Assembly: GCF_910592395.1 (NCBI RefSeq)
Contig: NC_088322.1
Span: 7,251,431 to 7,315,430, forward strand
Direction: 5' to 3'
DNA: 64,000 bases
DNA from: Lineus longissimus
Taxonomy: Eukaryota > Nemertea > Pilidiophora > Heteronemertea > Lineidae
Part shown: positions 1 through 11,790 of the stretch, in pieces
How positions within the stretch are numbered: position 1 is the stretch's first letter
How the letters are laid out: every line of letters begins with the position of its first letter
Program-made: the position numbers and the translations under genes
Notes under the pieces: generated by a model
Databases searched by the model: none
Told to the model about the DNA's origin: nothing
Seen by the model: only the letters and a program-made list of their open reading frames with translations

Positions 1-36
1 CAAGTGACTTTTTAGTCCTTCCTCCTGCGCCTTCAG

Positions 37-1320
37 GTGGCGCCCCCACAGTTGGCGTCGTGGGTGGCAGACTGCGACACACTTAATCGCAGCCTTTTGG
101 GACCAATGGTGTTAAAAAGACTCCCCTGTGCCGGATATGCTCCAACACAGTGTCCGATTGGACTTTTCCCGTCCCCCCCCCCCCCCCCCCCTATGACGTC
201 GACTCCCAGCCATCTGGGAAAGCAGGCAAAGTTTCTGCTCGTCACAACCAGACAGGCAGGGTGGCTTTTAAATTGGGACAACTCCGAGTTGGACGCAGCT
301 CAGGATTATGTCTTCGTGGGGGTGTGATTTCGCACACGAGAGGGCCTGATGTCTCCCCCCTTCGGACCGAATTCGCAAGATTCGGTCCTTGGTCGGGATT
401 TTTCGCCGTCAGGACAGCGCCACAGCCCGACAGTTTCTGTCACTGTTGGGACTGCTCAATTCGGCAGCGGACCAGGTTCCTTTCGGCCGCCTGTATATGC
501 GCCCACTCCAGCTCCTCCTGCTGTCGAGTTGGCGTCCTTTCACGGACTCCCTCGACCAGCGGATTTTTATCCCGTGGTCCCTTCTGGGGGAGGTGTGGAG
601 TTTCTGGGGTTCAGAGACGGTCAGAGGAGGATGCGCGTCTCTCGATCAATATCTTCGAGATGCAGGCTGTCATCCTGGCCGTGAGGGCCTTCACGTCTCA
701 TCTGAGGGGTCACAGGGTTTCTCTTTTCTCCGAGAATTCGACAGTGGTCGCTTATATTCGGAGACAGGGGGGGGGACGAGATCTGACACATTGTGCCGTC
801 TCACTTGGGAGCTCCTGCAGCTTTGTCGCCGCTTGGATATCCAGCTCCTCCCCCGTCACATCCCCGGCAAGAGGAATATCATGGCCGACGCCCTTTCCAG
901 GTCAGACAGAGTGGACCCTCCATCGCGAGGTGGTCTCTCGCCTGGGGGCCCTGTGGGATGCTCCGGTTGTGGACTTGTTTGCGACTCGGTTGAACAAGAG
1001 GTTCCCCCTGTACTACTCACCCCTCCCGGACGGGGAGGCCTTGGGAGTGGACAGCCTGCCGGCCTCCTGGGACGGCCTCAATGCTTATGCATACCCGCCA
1101 ACCCCTCTGTTGCTACCGGTACTCAACAAGGTGGCCAGTTCGTGAGTCAGACTTTGTCTGATAGCACCGTGCTGGCCGAACCAGGCCTGGTTCCCGGTTC
1201 TGCTGGAGCTGCTGACGGATCATCCCCGCCGCCTGCCGGCGTGGGACCGTCTGCTTAATCATCCAATCGGCCGAGTCTATCATCAAGACCCTTCTTTTTA
1301 TAGGCTTTCGGGTATTTCCT
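37..1320 (+). pseudogene. DIRS RT/RNase H polyprotein remnant (frameshifted)
   Basis: The reading shifts frame repeatedly. About 196-330 is frame 1 and carries the post-catalytic RT segment (QAGWLLNWDNSEL then YVFVGV). About 365-620 is frame 2 (RKIRSLVGIFRRQ, GRLYMRPLQ). About 633-775 is frame 3 and is the RNase H core (INIFEMQAVILAVRAF, then ENSTVVAYIRRQGG, the usual acidic position next to STVVAYI). About 782-915 is frame 2 (HIPGKRNIMADALSRSD, the typical RNase H end). About 909-1320 is frame 3 (VVDLFATRLNKRFPLYYS, WDGLNAYAYPP), with an in-frame stop at 1143-1145 before the frame continues. The usual YLDD-like RT motif would fall near 150-165, where only a degenerate SVSDW can be read, next to a 19-base C run. 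At least four frame breaks and a stop make it a pseudogene. Confidence 0.8.
173..191. repeat. C19 homopolymer inside the RT remnant
   Basis: Nineteen consecutive C residues lie within the RT coding remnant. Its length decides the reading frame on either side, so it may be a real mutation or a sequencing length error. A 12-base G run at 2414-2425 lies downstream in the same element. Confidence 0.9.
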
Positions 1321-2437
1321 CCGAGAGAGAGGCTTTTCGGAAGACGTTATCCGTAACGTCGCAAAATCTCAGAGACAGTCTACCCTTGATTCATACGATA
1401 GCAAGTGGGCTGTCTTTCGAGACTGGTGTCGGGAGCACGGAGTTTCTCCGGTCGCTCCCTCTCTTCCCAACTTTCTCGACTTCTTGAATTTTCTATTCTC
1501 GGTCCGGAAGTTTTCGGTTCAGGGAGTGAAAGGTTATCGCTCCGCCGTTTCGGTCACCTTAAAGCTGACTGAATCGTGGCAACCATCTTGGGATGACGCT
1601 GTTTCATCGTTGCTTCGCAATATGTTTTTGGAGCGTCCTCGCTCCATTCAGCTCTCCCCCAAGTGGGACCTCTCGGTGGTCTTAAGGGCTCTCATGAAAT
1701 TTCCATTTGAGCCCATGCATCATGCAGATTTTAAACATCTGACCTTTAAGACCGTTTTCCTGGTGGCTTTGGCCACGGCACAGCGGTGGTCTGAGCTCCA
1801 TGCTTTAGCGTTTGATAAATTGGCTTTCACTGAGAGGGGTGCGGTCCTAGAATTTGTCCCAGGCTTTCTGGCTAAAAACCAGGCGCCGCACACCTCCAGG
1901 CGCTCGGTTTTTATCCCCTCGTTATCCGCTACGGTCTCTAGAGACCTTCCGGACAGAACTCTCTGTCCTGTTCGGGCATTGACGTTCTATTCTAATAAGA
2001 CTAAGGAGCCAGCTGTTCGCCTAGGCAGGAAGCGCCTCTTTTTGTCTTATAGAGAGGGGTTCACTAGGGAGATAGCTGCAGCCACGGTCGCCAGATGGTT
2101 GTTGGCCACCATCCGGATGGCTTATTCTATGACACTCGTTTCTCCAGAGCTTCGTCGCCTAGGCGCCACTACGGCCCACGAGATTCGGGCCATTTCTACT
2201 TCGTGGGCCGAGTATAAGGAAGTGGCGCTGAAAGTGGAGTTCTCACTCTACCGTCTCCCAGTATTATATGGGCGATTGTTCCACGTTGACAGACGGTATG
2301 CTGTCTCTTGGTCCAGTTGTCGCTGCTCAGCACGTGGTCTAGGTGTTTCCCTGCCTAGACCACTCGTCGATTTTCTCTCCTGCTGGCTGTCTTGTCCTCC
2401 CTCCTTTTTAAGCGGGGGGGGGGGGATTGTTCCATAG
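1290..2437 (+). pseudogene. DIRS tyrosine recombinase remnant
   Basis: Open from before 1300 in the frame that ends at 2437. The N-terminal core-binding part reads DSYDSKWAVFRDWC (about 1390-1430) and FLDFLNFLFSVRKFS, then VKGYRSAVS. The catalytic domain shows the first arginine in LATAQRWSELHAL (about 1770-1805) and the HxxR box as AHEIRAISTSWAEY (about 2178-2218). The last catalytic stretch, with tryptophan and tyrosine (WSSHSTVSQYYMGD), is in a different frame, from about 2243, and ends at a stop at 2340-2342. A frameshift near 2225-2240 therefore separates the nucleophile tyrosine from the rest. The 2437 stop belongs to the shifted frame. A start cannot be fixed; there is no ATG near the N terminus. 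Confidence 0.8.
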
Positions 2438-2853
2438 ACTGTCGCCGGGTCTTCGGGTCTGCGCGTTCGCCCCGTCCAGCTGTCCTAGGGTTCAGCCGCC
2501 TAGGACTTTTGAGAGCTAGTCAGTGAGGCCGCTCCATGTTATTCTGGGGTGCGCTCTCCTTCTTTTAAAAAAAAAAATAAAAAATTTCCACATTGTGTCT
2601 CTTGACGATATGTGCTGAGCTTATACCGTGTTGAGGTGGTTTTGTCCCCGTCTAGGAGGGGATGGGTTTCCCAGTTATGCTTCCCTTGGTTTTCAAAGGG
2701 CCTGTTGACCTCTAGCCCGGGTTTTCCCCAAGCATTCTTTCTCTGGGTCCCCTGGTCTCACCTGTTGGGTTCTGCTGCGCAGCTTTGGAGACAGTTCACT
2801 TCACTACATGGTAAGTCTCTGTTTACCCTCCTTCCTTTGGTTGTTGGTATTCG

Positions 2854-2950
2854 ATGCAAAAGTCTGACCTGGGTAGAGTATGAACGACATAAAATTTTCG
2901 TTTCCTGTGGAAATGTCATTTTATTAGTTCATACCTACCCAGGTCAGACT
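2854..2950. repeat. Foldback unit of the DIRS terminus
   Basis: AGTCTGACCTGGGTAGAGTA begins at 2861 and its inverse complement ends at 2950, with arms of about 25 bases. The right arm (2901-2950) is longer and is the inverse complement of 3149-3198. The pattern fits the inverted terminal repeat and internal complementary region of DIRS elements. Confidence 0.75.
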
Positions 2951-3140
2951 ACCCGCCCTGCCTGTCCCCACAGCAACGGGACTTACTCGGTGCGCTCGAG
3001 TAATAAGTACTAGTGATGGCGGCTCTCACGAGGTAGTGGCTGTATAAGGGAGCCGCCTAGGTGTAGCTCAGCGAACTAGCTAAGAGTTTTCTATCATAAA
3101 TAGATTATTTCTTCCTCGGGTGTGTCCGAATGGAGTACAC

Positions 3141-3198
3141 ATGCAAAAGTCTGACCTGGGTAGAGTATGAACTAATAAAATGACATTTCCACAGGAAA
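3141..3198. repeat. Terminal repeat copy of the DIRS element
   Basis: The first 32 bases repeat 2854-2885 directly. The last 50 bases are the inverse complement of 2901-2950. It is the outermost recognisable piece of the element, so its end is taken as the element border. Confidence 0.7.
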
Positions 3199-3200
3199 TG

Positions 3201-4645
3201 GAAATACTCTAGTTTCTCACTTCTATCGATCAGCCAGACCTTTACATAGTGCACATTTCTAGGCCCGTAATGGGATAATTTTGAAGCCTTCTATTCATGC
3301 CACTATTGCCATTGATGCTGCTGGTCAATCACCCGTCGTGGGCTTACCAAAATGTACACATACACTGGCTTACTACAGTAGTCGTTAGGCGTTCTTTGAG
3401 ATGAAAGAGACCTCTATGGCGACTTCGTGTAACTTAGTTTCGATGTTCCGTGAGATGGGAGAAATTCTATTGGCGACTTCCTGCATCCTAATCTAACCTG
3501 CCTGACCGCTGCCTAAATAATATTCCACTTAAGAAATGTCTCACTTTATTTTTAATCATAAGCAGCATGATTAGTGTGAAATATTGCATTCAAGCTTTAA
3601 GTGATATCAGTTTTAAAATGACCGTGTTTTTATCGGTTGTCCATAATTCAATCTTGTTATTTTGATGAAGGGCATTGTTACGTTGTTGAAAATAACCCTT
3701 TGAATTGAAGTTTACACTGCAATTTCCACCTCCTCAAGGTGAAGCAATGACGTATAAAGTGTAGGCGTCACAATGGGATTTTCGCTTCATAGGGATATTT
3801 AAGTTAAATTGACTCTGTTTAATTTAAGAGTTATGAATGATATCAAGAGACTATGACACTTATACCATTGTCCCTCGATGATAAAGTGTAGATTTGTCAG
3901 TAGCGATATAGATTAAGGAAGAATCGAACCATCTAAGTTATGTATACATTAGTACGATCCAAATAGAGGTCTCCAATATGCTTGATAGTCTAATAAGAAT
4001 CTTTCAATGAAAACCAACCCCTAGTCAAAATGTAAAGTCTGCCCTAATTCAAAACGGCCTCCAGTAAAAAAGCTCAATTTTTTTAATTCACTTCTGAGAT
4101 TCTATTTGTGTTTTCCCTTTGTTCAAGTCAGTTGAAATGCAGTCACTTTGATCGAATTCAATTGAAATTCGTATGGTGATTTTTTGAATAAAGAAAGGAA
4201 AAGTGTTCGCAAAGTGTGTCTACACATGTAAAACACTAACACAAGGCGACGTTTTGCATAAAACTCACTCGGGGATTAATCACTCAGTGTATTTTAACTT
4301 CAACTCGCAATTTATTGATGAAAATCCAAATAAAAACTCAGAAATGAAAAAAGGATATTAGGGGCCGTTTTACTGGATACCTAGTGACTGATGAAACAAT
4401 ATGATGAGAGTGAGTTGGATGGCCCATGGTGTCGTTTGTTTTCCCTATGAATAAGACCATTAGTCCGGAGCAAATCAAAATGACCTTCGGAATCCCCCAG
4501 TGTACTTAGAATTGAGCGCAAATATTGTCTGGGCTTAGTTTTTCCCCAACGGATTGCATTATTAAGTAGGACTCAAATGGATGTGCTCAGCGGTAATCAT
4601 GAAATCACCATTAGAGAAATATGATGCAGAGAGCACAGAATATGA
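3201..4645. other. No gene recognised
   Basis: AT-rich sequence without an ORF above 60 codons or a recognisable repeat family. I see nothing to annotate here. Confidence 0.6.
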
Positions 4646-4649
4646 CCGC

Positions 4650-4985
4650 TGAACCAATTCATGATGCAAATATCATTGTTGGCACATTAACTGACAGGCG
4701 CCCTGGTGTGCTTTGATCAGCACAATGGGCTTATTGTACTTTGCGGAAGTTCCCTCTTTCCAACACTGAATTATCATCATCAGTAGAGTCAATGACCTCT
4801 GCAATGGGCTTATTATACTTGGCAGAATTTCCCTCTTTCCACAATGTTTTATCATCAATATAGAGCCAAAAACCTCTTTGATGGGTGTATCATACTTGGC
4901 GGAATTGCCCTCTTTCCAGCACCGATTTAATAATGGGCTTATGATACTGAGCGGAACTTTCTAGTTTCCGACACCTTCCGTGTTT
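4650..4985. repeat. Short tandem repeat, about 78-bp unit, four degenerate copies
   Basis: The phrase ATGGGCTTATNNTACTTNGC followed by GGAANTTCCCTC-like sequence recurs near 4725, 4804, 4881 and 4934. Spacings are about 79, 77 and 53 bases; the last copy is shortened and most diverged. Confidence 0.75.
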
Positions 4986-6800
4986 ATCTGCTGAGCGACA
5001 ATGGTAACAACGACAAAAACTAGAGCGATTGGGAAAGAAGACAGTTGGGCAAATTCACATGGTAATCAATTTTTTTAAAAAGGAATGGGTTTGTATGGTT
5101 TTCCATTATTTCGAGCATAATGAGAGAACTGATCGACGGCTAAGTTTCATGGATCCATAGTTAGAATTGAATAAATTTTCAGCTCAACAGTCCGCCTCAG
5201 ATAGTACAATTTCGTTATTACCAAGTGAACCAACTGAAAAGCTGCAATAAGATACGTCTTATGTTTTCCTGGTAAGTTATTCAGTACAAACACTTCCGTT
5301 ATTACACAATTTTCTGGCAAAGAAGACCAAAAGTAAAATTCTTCTAAGAACATTTTGCACTTACATGTAGCTTCCTTGCAAACAACAAATTCGTACAAAA
5401 AAAAATTCGGACGCATGGATGGCACTGGTTAAAGTCTTTGCTGTCGATTCACATTGAATTTATGTACAATTCACTGATGTCACCAAGAATAAAAAAGACT
5501 AGTCTTTGTTAGTTCTTTGGCAAGTGAACAAACAACATGGGATACCGCAGGTAACGCATGAACGACTCTCATTATATTGAACCGGGAAACTTTTTGTGCG
5601 CCATCTCAAAAAGCGGCTACCGACATCTTTACTTACAACTTCTCACAATAGCACGAAGAAGTAAGATCTTTTATGCAGCTTCTTTGAAACAATTAACATC
5701 CTCTTCCCGAAGCCACCGACACAAGTCAACTCGAGTGGATTGTTCTTCGTGAAGAAACATTAAAGGATCGTGTACAATTAAAGCATAAATAAAACATAAT
5801 CTGACGATCGCCTCCGACAACGTATCGATTACCCACCGTTAAAAGTATCTGATGACAAGTGCGCGTTGTTCGTTTGCGACAAACTGTATTATTAGTGTTA
5901 GAAACCAAAAACGGAAAACCGTTCGTGACTCATAAATTTACACCGTACAGAAAGGCTTAAACTCCTTAACTAACTTTAGCCAGATACTTCAGACTCTCCT
6001 TTTAATAGCTAAGTCGTATCTACCGATCGTAATGAGACCAAAACCGGAAGTGCTTTAAGGAGTTTTGAGAGCGTCTGATTGTTGTATCAAAACGAGCATT
6101 TGATGAATAAAACGCTCGTTAAAGAAGATAGTTGAATTTGCGTATAGCGCTCAAGGCGGCACAGATTAAAGAACGAAAAGAGTTTTGAGTCGTAAACGAT
6201 GACTGTTTCGCAGCGCTGCTGATGGCCAGACTGGCTTCGTTGTGAAAACATGATATTAAAGCGATGCATCCCGCGGTTTTTAGTACACAGTATATGACGT
6301 ATGCGGGCAATTAGTCGTGTGGTAATTACTGTTTGCGCGAACGAAATATGAATCAGTAAAACCGGAGAAATGAAGATTTAGGCTATAAAAAGTATCCATC
6401 TGATGTTGGGTTGCTATTAACCGCTATCGTTGCATGCAGCACGGGATTAGCGGTATTTTCACCCAAGAAGACGATGCAACGAATCTATAAAAGCCAAACC
6501 TATAAAAATGTAGGCCTGCTGCTTTGCCACATCTTCTTTTGCAGTTAATAGCCAGGCAACATCATATTATTTGCCACGCTAGATTGGTAGTACAAAAAAT
6601 ACATGCATTCGCACTGGTGTCGTTAATCTTTAGGTAGATAACATCGTGTAGCTTCCGTGTGATTAGTCAGGTGTCTGTATCATAAATATGTTTCCTTTGG
6701 TTTTTCCTTTTCTGGTTTTGATATCTACATCTATAACAATAGAAAAATATCAGTGTCTTTGAAAGAACACGAACACAGTACTCTCTGAAACCGCGGGTAG
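4986..6800. other. No gene recognised; weak foldback at 6398-6568
   Basis: Only short ORFs occur, none with recognisable content. Around 6400-6420 GATGTTGGGTTGCTATTAAC is matched in inverse orientation by GTTAATAGCCAGGCAACATC near 6545-6566, giving an imperfect foldback of about 170 bases. A MITE is possible but no target duplication was found. Confidence 0.45.
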
Positions 6801-6809
6801 AAAATGCCT

Positions 6810-7165
6810 GCTGGAAAAGTTTCCGGCCCTATTGTGTTCTGACGGACTAGGCCTATGAAGGTTCTAAAGGCCATGACCGCCAATGGCTCAGAAATTTTTA
6901 GCGCATGGTAAAGATGCCTTTTCCCCAGGACAATCTATCCTGGAACATTTCAAACTACAATACTGGTGAGTTCTACACTAGTGTAGGTCAGCGAGCACCA
7001 CAGAATGACCTACGCACAGCCCGTCCGTACTTTGATATAGGCTACACACCACGAATAGATTTTAAGCCATTTTCCTTTAGACATCAACTGCCATAACGTT
7101 TTCCCAGTATCTCACTCGAACCTTTTATTTGCAGGGCAAAAAGACCTCACCCAGGGCATTCATAG
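6810..7165. repeat. Dispersed repeat fragments shared with 19.17 and 23.29 kb
   Basis: The stretch near 7045-7160 (AATAGATTTTAAGCCATTTTC, then AACTGCC and GCAAAAAGACCTCA) recurs at about 19168-19260. TCCGGCCCTATTGT at 6822 recurs at about 23298. These are short related repeats, not coding. Confidence 0.5.
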
Positions 7166-7865
7166 AAGTTTTGGCAGATCATGACCACGATAATTTCAGG
7201 GTTTGGGGGGTCTGAAGTTTTTGGGGTCGTTTTTGTCTTAATTTCACGCGTCCAACACGTTTCACGGCTCAGCGGGTTAATTGGATCCCCAAATCCACGC
7301 CAAAGAACATATGAGGCTCAAAGTTGATCAGAATGTTCGCCAGAAACAACTTTAATTCATGATACCAGAGAAACTACATTCTGATTGCACAGATAGCACC
7401 TCTACCACGCATTGATTTCTTAAAGTACTACTTTCCTACGCGATCTACGCTGATTGGTCAATTAGTGATGCGGAGCCTATAAGTGCATCTCAGACGTCGT
7501 TCTAGGAATCAACACAGTGATTCTCGAAATCACGACCTTGTCAGAAACAAACTTCTCAACGTGGGGGGTAAACATATGCATTGCACAAGCTTTGGTTAAG
7601 TTTGCTGCAGGCGCTGACCGGTCATGATTGCAGCAGTAGCCAATATTCCCCTGTAATGAAGGTTTATGGTAACGCGAATTGGTCTGGCCTCCGCGGCTCC
7701 TGTATCTTCATTTCCTTTTCTGAATAACGATCGCAGCAAGGGGGAGTAGCAAAAAGAAACTGTAACTATTTTTATTGGTTGTTGCCGAAACAGGTCTTGA
7801 GATATTGGGAGATCGAGAGCGTTTCTCTCACATTCACTCACTGGCAGTTGAGATCTATGGCCTAT
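7166..7865. other. No gene recognised
   Basis: No convincing ORF. Sequence is unremarkable up to the duplicated block beginning near 7870. Confidence 0.5.
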
Positions 7866-7869
7866 TAGG

Positions 7870-8056
7870 CAGCTTCGCAACTCTTATAACGAAGTACAAA
7901 GTATCTAAATGGACTTTATTGACGACTTTTAAGATAGTTTCCTGATTCTTCGAACAACTAAATATAGACAATGATTTACGAGTCTTGCATACATGAATTA
8001 GCACAGGACTTGGTAACACAACAGAATTTCATACTGAGCAACTCTTCTCGTCGTTA
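7870..8056 (+). repeat. Left copy of a direct repeat flanking a MITE
   Basis: Words such as AGTATCTAAATNGA, TTACGAGTCTTGCA and GAATTAGCACAGGACTT occur here and again at about 8505-8660. The related end of the block, AATCAGCACAGGACTTGGTG, recurs near 17184. Confidence 0.6.
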
Positions 8057-8497
8057 AGCCTGCAGCACACTTGCCGCTAACTTTGGCGACAAGAAGCGTT
8101 CGGCTGACGCCTCTCGACGCCAAAGTTGGTGGCCAGTGGATCCCGCTCAGAGCACACCTGCCCAGAATTGGCGTCCAGTAGCGTCTTTTCCGCAACTTTA
8201 GGCTGCCATTTTGAAATCATGTGACATCAAGACAGAAGCTGATTGGCCATAGCCTCGCCGCCGACGCCAAGTCAGGCGGCCATCCATAGCACACCTGGCT
8301 TCTTCTTGCGTTCAAGCGCGGCGACACACGTCAAAAATCAAACATGTTAGATATTTGGCGTTTAGTTGCGGTAAGTGGCGTCAAGTCACGTTCGCCGACG
8401 CCGTTCGTAGCAGACTAGGGAGTTTTCAGGCGTTCAGGACTCTTGCGGCAAAAAACGCCTGTGAAAGCCGAAGTTGGCGACTAGTGTGTTGCAGGCT
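8057..8497 (+). mobile_element. PIF/Harbinger-like MITE, copy 1
   Basis: A 441-bp element with imperfect terminal inverted repeats AGCCTGCAGCACACTTGCCG and the inverse at the right end, flanked by TTA at 8054-8056 and 8498-8500. The three-base TWA target duplication and the absence of coding sequence suggest a non-autonomous PIF/Harbinger-type element. A second copy is at 41796-42226, about 90% alike by eye in the same orientation. The superfamily assignment rests on the target duplication only. Confidence 0.75.
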
Positions 8498-8500
8498 TTA

Positions 8501-8700
8501 GCGACGACTCTTATGTTGAGCTAACAACGAAGAAGAACAGAGTATCTAAATCGATTTTATTGGCGACATTGTATAACTAAGTACAGAAGCTGATATATTA
8601 CGAGTCTTGCAAGTGAATTAGCACAGGACTTTATGACACCACAGACTTTCGTACTTCCTACATCGTAGTTCATACAGATTGCGAAACCTCCCTATTTTCA
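8501..8700 (+). repeat. Right copy of the direct repeat flanking the MITE
   Basis: It repeats the 7870-8056 block after the MITE and extends further, to GATTGCGAAACCTCCC. That extension also occurs at about 17230-17255, so this is part of a dispersed family. Confidence 0.6.
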
Positions 8701-10635
8701 TGATTATTCGTCAACCATGCAGACGAAACATCCCAATTGTCCTTCTACTTGACAGGTTTTCGACAAAATGATGGATTTCATAACCGCACTTCAAAGTTTA
8801 GATTCCGAAACATGCTTAAGGCAGAGTTATAAAAAACGCTCCTCAATTCTTTGATTAAAATTTGATTGGACCAATTTGCGAGAAAGAAGAAATCCATGAA
8901 TAACTACATGTACAAGATCGAAGTTCTTTATCGTACATATTATGACGGTGCATTTTAACTTAAAGAAATAATGTGTTCGTGTATATTGTTTACACGAGTT
9001 CCGCTGGTAATAAGAATTAAACGTTCCCACAGTGCAATGACTAGTCCAGCCAGTGCGATGAACCGTTGCATTTGTATCTACTGTTTCTTAATCAGCGTAC
9101 ACAATGGCACTGTCGAAGTAAATTGATAGCTATGAAATCTCAAATTTAAGTTCAAATTTCAAAATTTCTTTTGAGCGCCTCCTTTAATGTATACATGTAA
9201 ATTGACTCAAGTTAAAGATCTAAGGAATTAGTTGAGTAGGTAATGATGTCTGTCTATCCATTAAAGGGCTTAGAAGATTTCATTTTCCCGCTTGGACTTC
9301 GTATTATGAATCGTTTAATGGTAAAAACGGTTTTCCCAGACGACCATTTGGTGTTTCAAAGCGAGTCAATCAATAATGGAATAACAATTATGTTTTGAAG
9401 TCTGTGCAACATCATGGAGGTCTTGATATTACAAAACGGGAGGAAACTGCCACGTAAGATCAGCCCGGCTCATAACAACAATCATGGGTTGGTTATTTCT
9501 TAGGTCTGCGATTTTGATTGGGTCCGTTATCATGATGATACCCAATTAAACATGCTCAGGTGAGATGTCGAAAAATGCAAATTTCTACTGCGCAAAACCT
9601 AGCCCAGGTAATGAGATTAAACAAACAAGAAATAAAATGTATTTGACTCGGTGACATGTGGCATAGATTTCATAAACATCAGATCAATATTTTGAGAGCT
9701 ATTCAAAATCATAATCGTATAAAGTATATACATAATCGGTTTTCTGTCGCCGAGTGCATAAAGGATGGATAGGCGCTAGAATATAGTACATTCCCCGGCG
9801 TTTGAATACTAGTAGACTATCCAAGGCAAATGCGCTTCTCGCCGATCCAAGGTACTGACGGCTGGCGCCAACTGAAAACAAATAATTGATAACATATGAT
9901 ATAATATAATTGATGATGTATTTTTATTTAAACTCTTAGCTGTGATTCGATTCAATGGTGTATTGAAGGAAATAACAAAATGTACTAGAAGTGTCAACAT
10001 TCTAGTAATAGTTTGTGTTAAAAGGAGCTGTCGCGACGTCACTAGACGCATGCGCAGTCGGATATGGTTTGGGGGATGGGGGATGGAGGTATTTTTTGCG
10101 GTTTTCTCACAACCTTCACTATCTATATGACGTCGACACGACAATCTTTCTAATAGAGCCTCAGATGACATATCAGCCTATTCTAATGCCAATTGCGTGT
10201 ATAGCGACGTACGGAAAGGTCAAGATAACCGGCCAAGCCCACCATGCCCATCCCTCGTGAAGGATGGCCACTTGTCAGTCTCCAGATAGGTAAATAATCA
10301 ATCTCCTAGACAGTGTCCGCCCATGCGTTCAGTCGGGGACGTATTCAAAGAGGGAATACACTGACAGACGTAGTTCTATGATTTTTGATTCAGGGTCGCC
10401 GTTGACTGTACTTTGCACCAACAAAGCCAAGTTGTATAAAATCATATCGAATTTTAATGACATCTGATAACCTGTATCTAACAACAACAAATGTTCAAAA
10501 ATTTGTTTTACCCTTGAGACCGCCTCTTTACAGTCCAAAGTGATCCAAAGAAACGATAGTGGGATAGTATTTTGATTATGTATGAAGCAAAAGTGTGCTT
10601 GTTATTTTTGTTTAAAGTCCAATATTGATTGATTT
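8701..10635. other. No gene recognised
   Basis: Short ORFs on both strands only, none resembling a known domain. The longest (9809-10171, minus) overlaps several others and has no protein-like pattern. Confidence 0.5.
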
Positions 10636-10639
10636 TTAT

Positions 10640-10816
10640 CATTATATGTATTAATTTTTAGGGGACCCCTATTATGGGTCTATGATCCCTCTGGGTGTCC
10701 CTATTGAATGCCATCATTGTGTTCCTTCGTTTGTTTGTATTTTTATTGTTTATGTTCTGTACTCTTGTATATTGGTGCTCAATAAACTTATATTAAATTA
10801 AATTAAATTAAATTAA
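10640..10816 (+). mobile_element. Probable LINE 3' tail
   Basis: A T-rich 3'-UTR-like stretch with GGGGACCCCTATTATGGGTC ends in CAATAAACTT and then an (ATTAA)n tail at about 10789-10816. A short simple-repeat tail after an AATAAA-like signal is typical of 5'-truncated non-LTR retrotransposons. No coding part remains, so the clade cannot be named. Confidence 0.5.
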
Positions 10817-11364
10817 AAGGTAACATTCATTACCAGTCAGTTTTATAATATCATGTTGACGTATTCAGAGAGATGTTGAATATTTTTGATCATGTACAAA
10901 TCGCTCTGACATAAAAAATAGATCACATAGCGTTTTACCAGTAGGGGTTGCTAACTAATTGGCGCTTGAAGTTTAGTTGGATATTTAAGTGCTGAGTCGC
11001 CACTGCGTAATAGTGCTTGATGACAAACAACACGAAGTAAATTTTTGCTAGCCGATTGTCGGAAGATTGAATCATTGAATCATATAATTCACTTTACTGA
11101 AGCTGAAATGTCTTTTGATAATAATGTCAAAATCGTAATTCAACTCCCGGTATTTTATGCACCAATAAGAAATTTTATGATGAAAAGTTCAAACAATGAC
11201 GTCCCGTCGTACCTAGGAAACGGCGCACCGGAGGTCGCATTACAAAACGTCTTATGGGTAAAATGGCCTTTTTTTGCGCACCAGTTTAAAGGCTTCCGAT
11301 GTATCTTTGATTTATGCAGTTGGTATAATCGCTTCTATGTGTGCCTCGGGTTATTGACAGGATG
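10817..11364. other. No gene recognised
   Basis: A plus-strand ORF at 11045-11392 has no recognised domain and runs into the duplicated arm. I do not regard it as a gene. Confidence 0.45.
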
Positions 11365-11790
11365 TGTAACTACCGTGTTAAGTTTTGAATAAGAAATAAA
11401 CAGATATACGGCCTATCGCAAAAATTACCATTGGGGCTTACTGAAGGTGTTTTTTTGTTTATTTCAGCACCTACAATGATAAACCTTCAAATGCAATTTG
11501 GTCGCCAGGCACAGATCAATAAAGCCACACTGTTTGCGCTTTAGAGTTAAAACGTTGTATACAAAGAATAAACCTATGATAACCTATACTAGTATTCACC
11601 ATCTTACTATCAGTAGTGTCGTTCATCATTGTGCTTATCGACCACTTCATCGACGCAATACACAGGCAATAAAGTCACCATCCATGGATCTATGACAACA
11701 TCCATGTACCTATATGATGGAGTATCTCCATCCTAGATCCATAGATGGAAACACATTGTTGTATCTACCATGGGTCCATGTACTGATCTA

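Larger units (their letters stand above)
1..3200 (+). mobile_element. DIRS-like tyrosine-recombinase retrotransposon, 3' portion, decayed
   Basis: Successive frames encode the end of a reverse transcriptase, an RNase H domain and a tyrosine recombinase, followed by an inverted-repeat terminus. That domain order is diagnostic of DIRS-type retrotransposons, which integrate with a tyrosine recombinase rather than a DDE integrase and lack LTRs. The 5' end, the gag-like ORF and most of the RT lie outside the window. The coding part has several frameshifts and at least one in-frame stop, so this copy is inactive. The right end is placed at about 3200, where the last copy of the terminal repeat stops; no target duplication is expected for this class. 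Confidence 0.85.
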
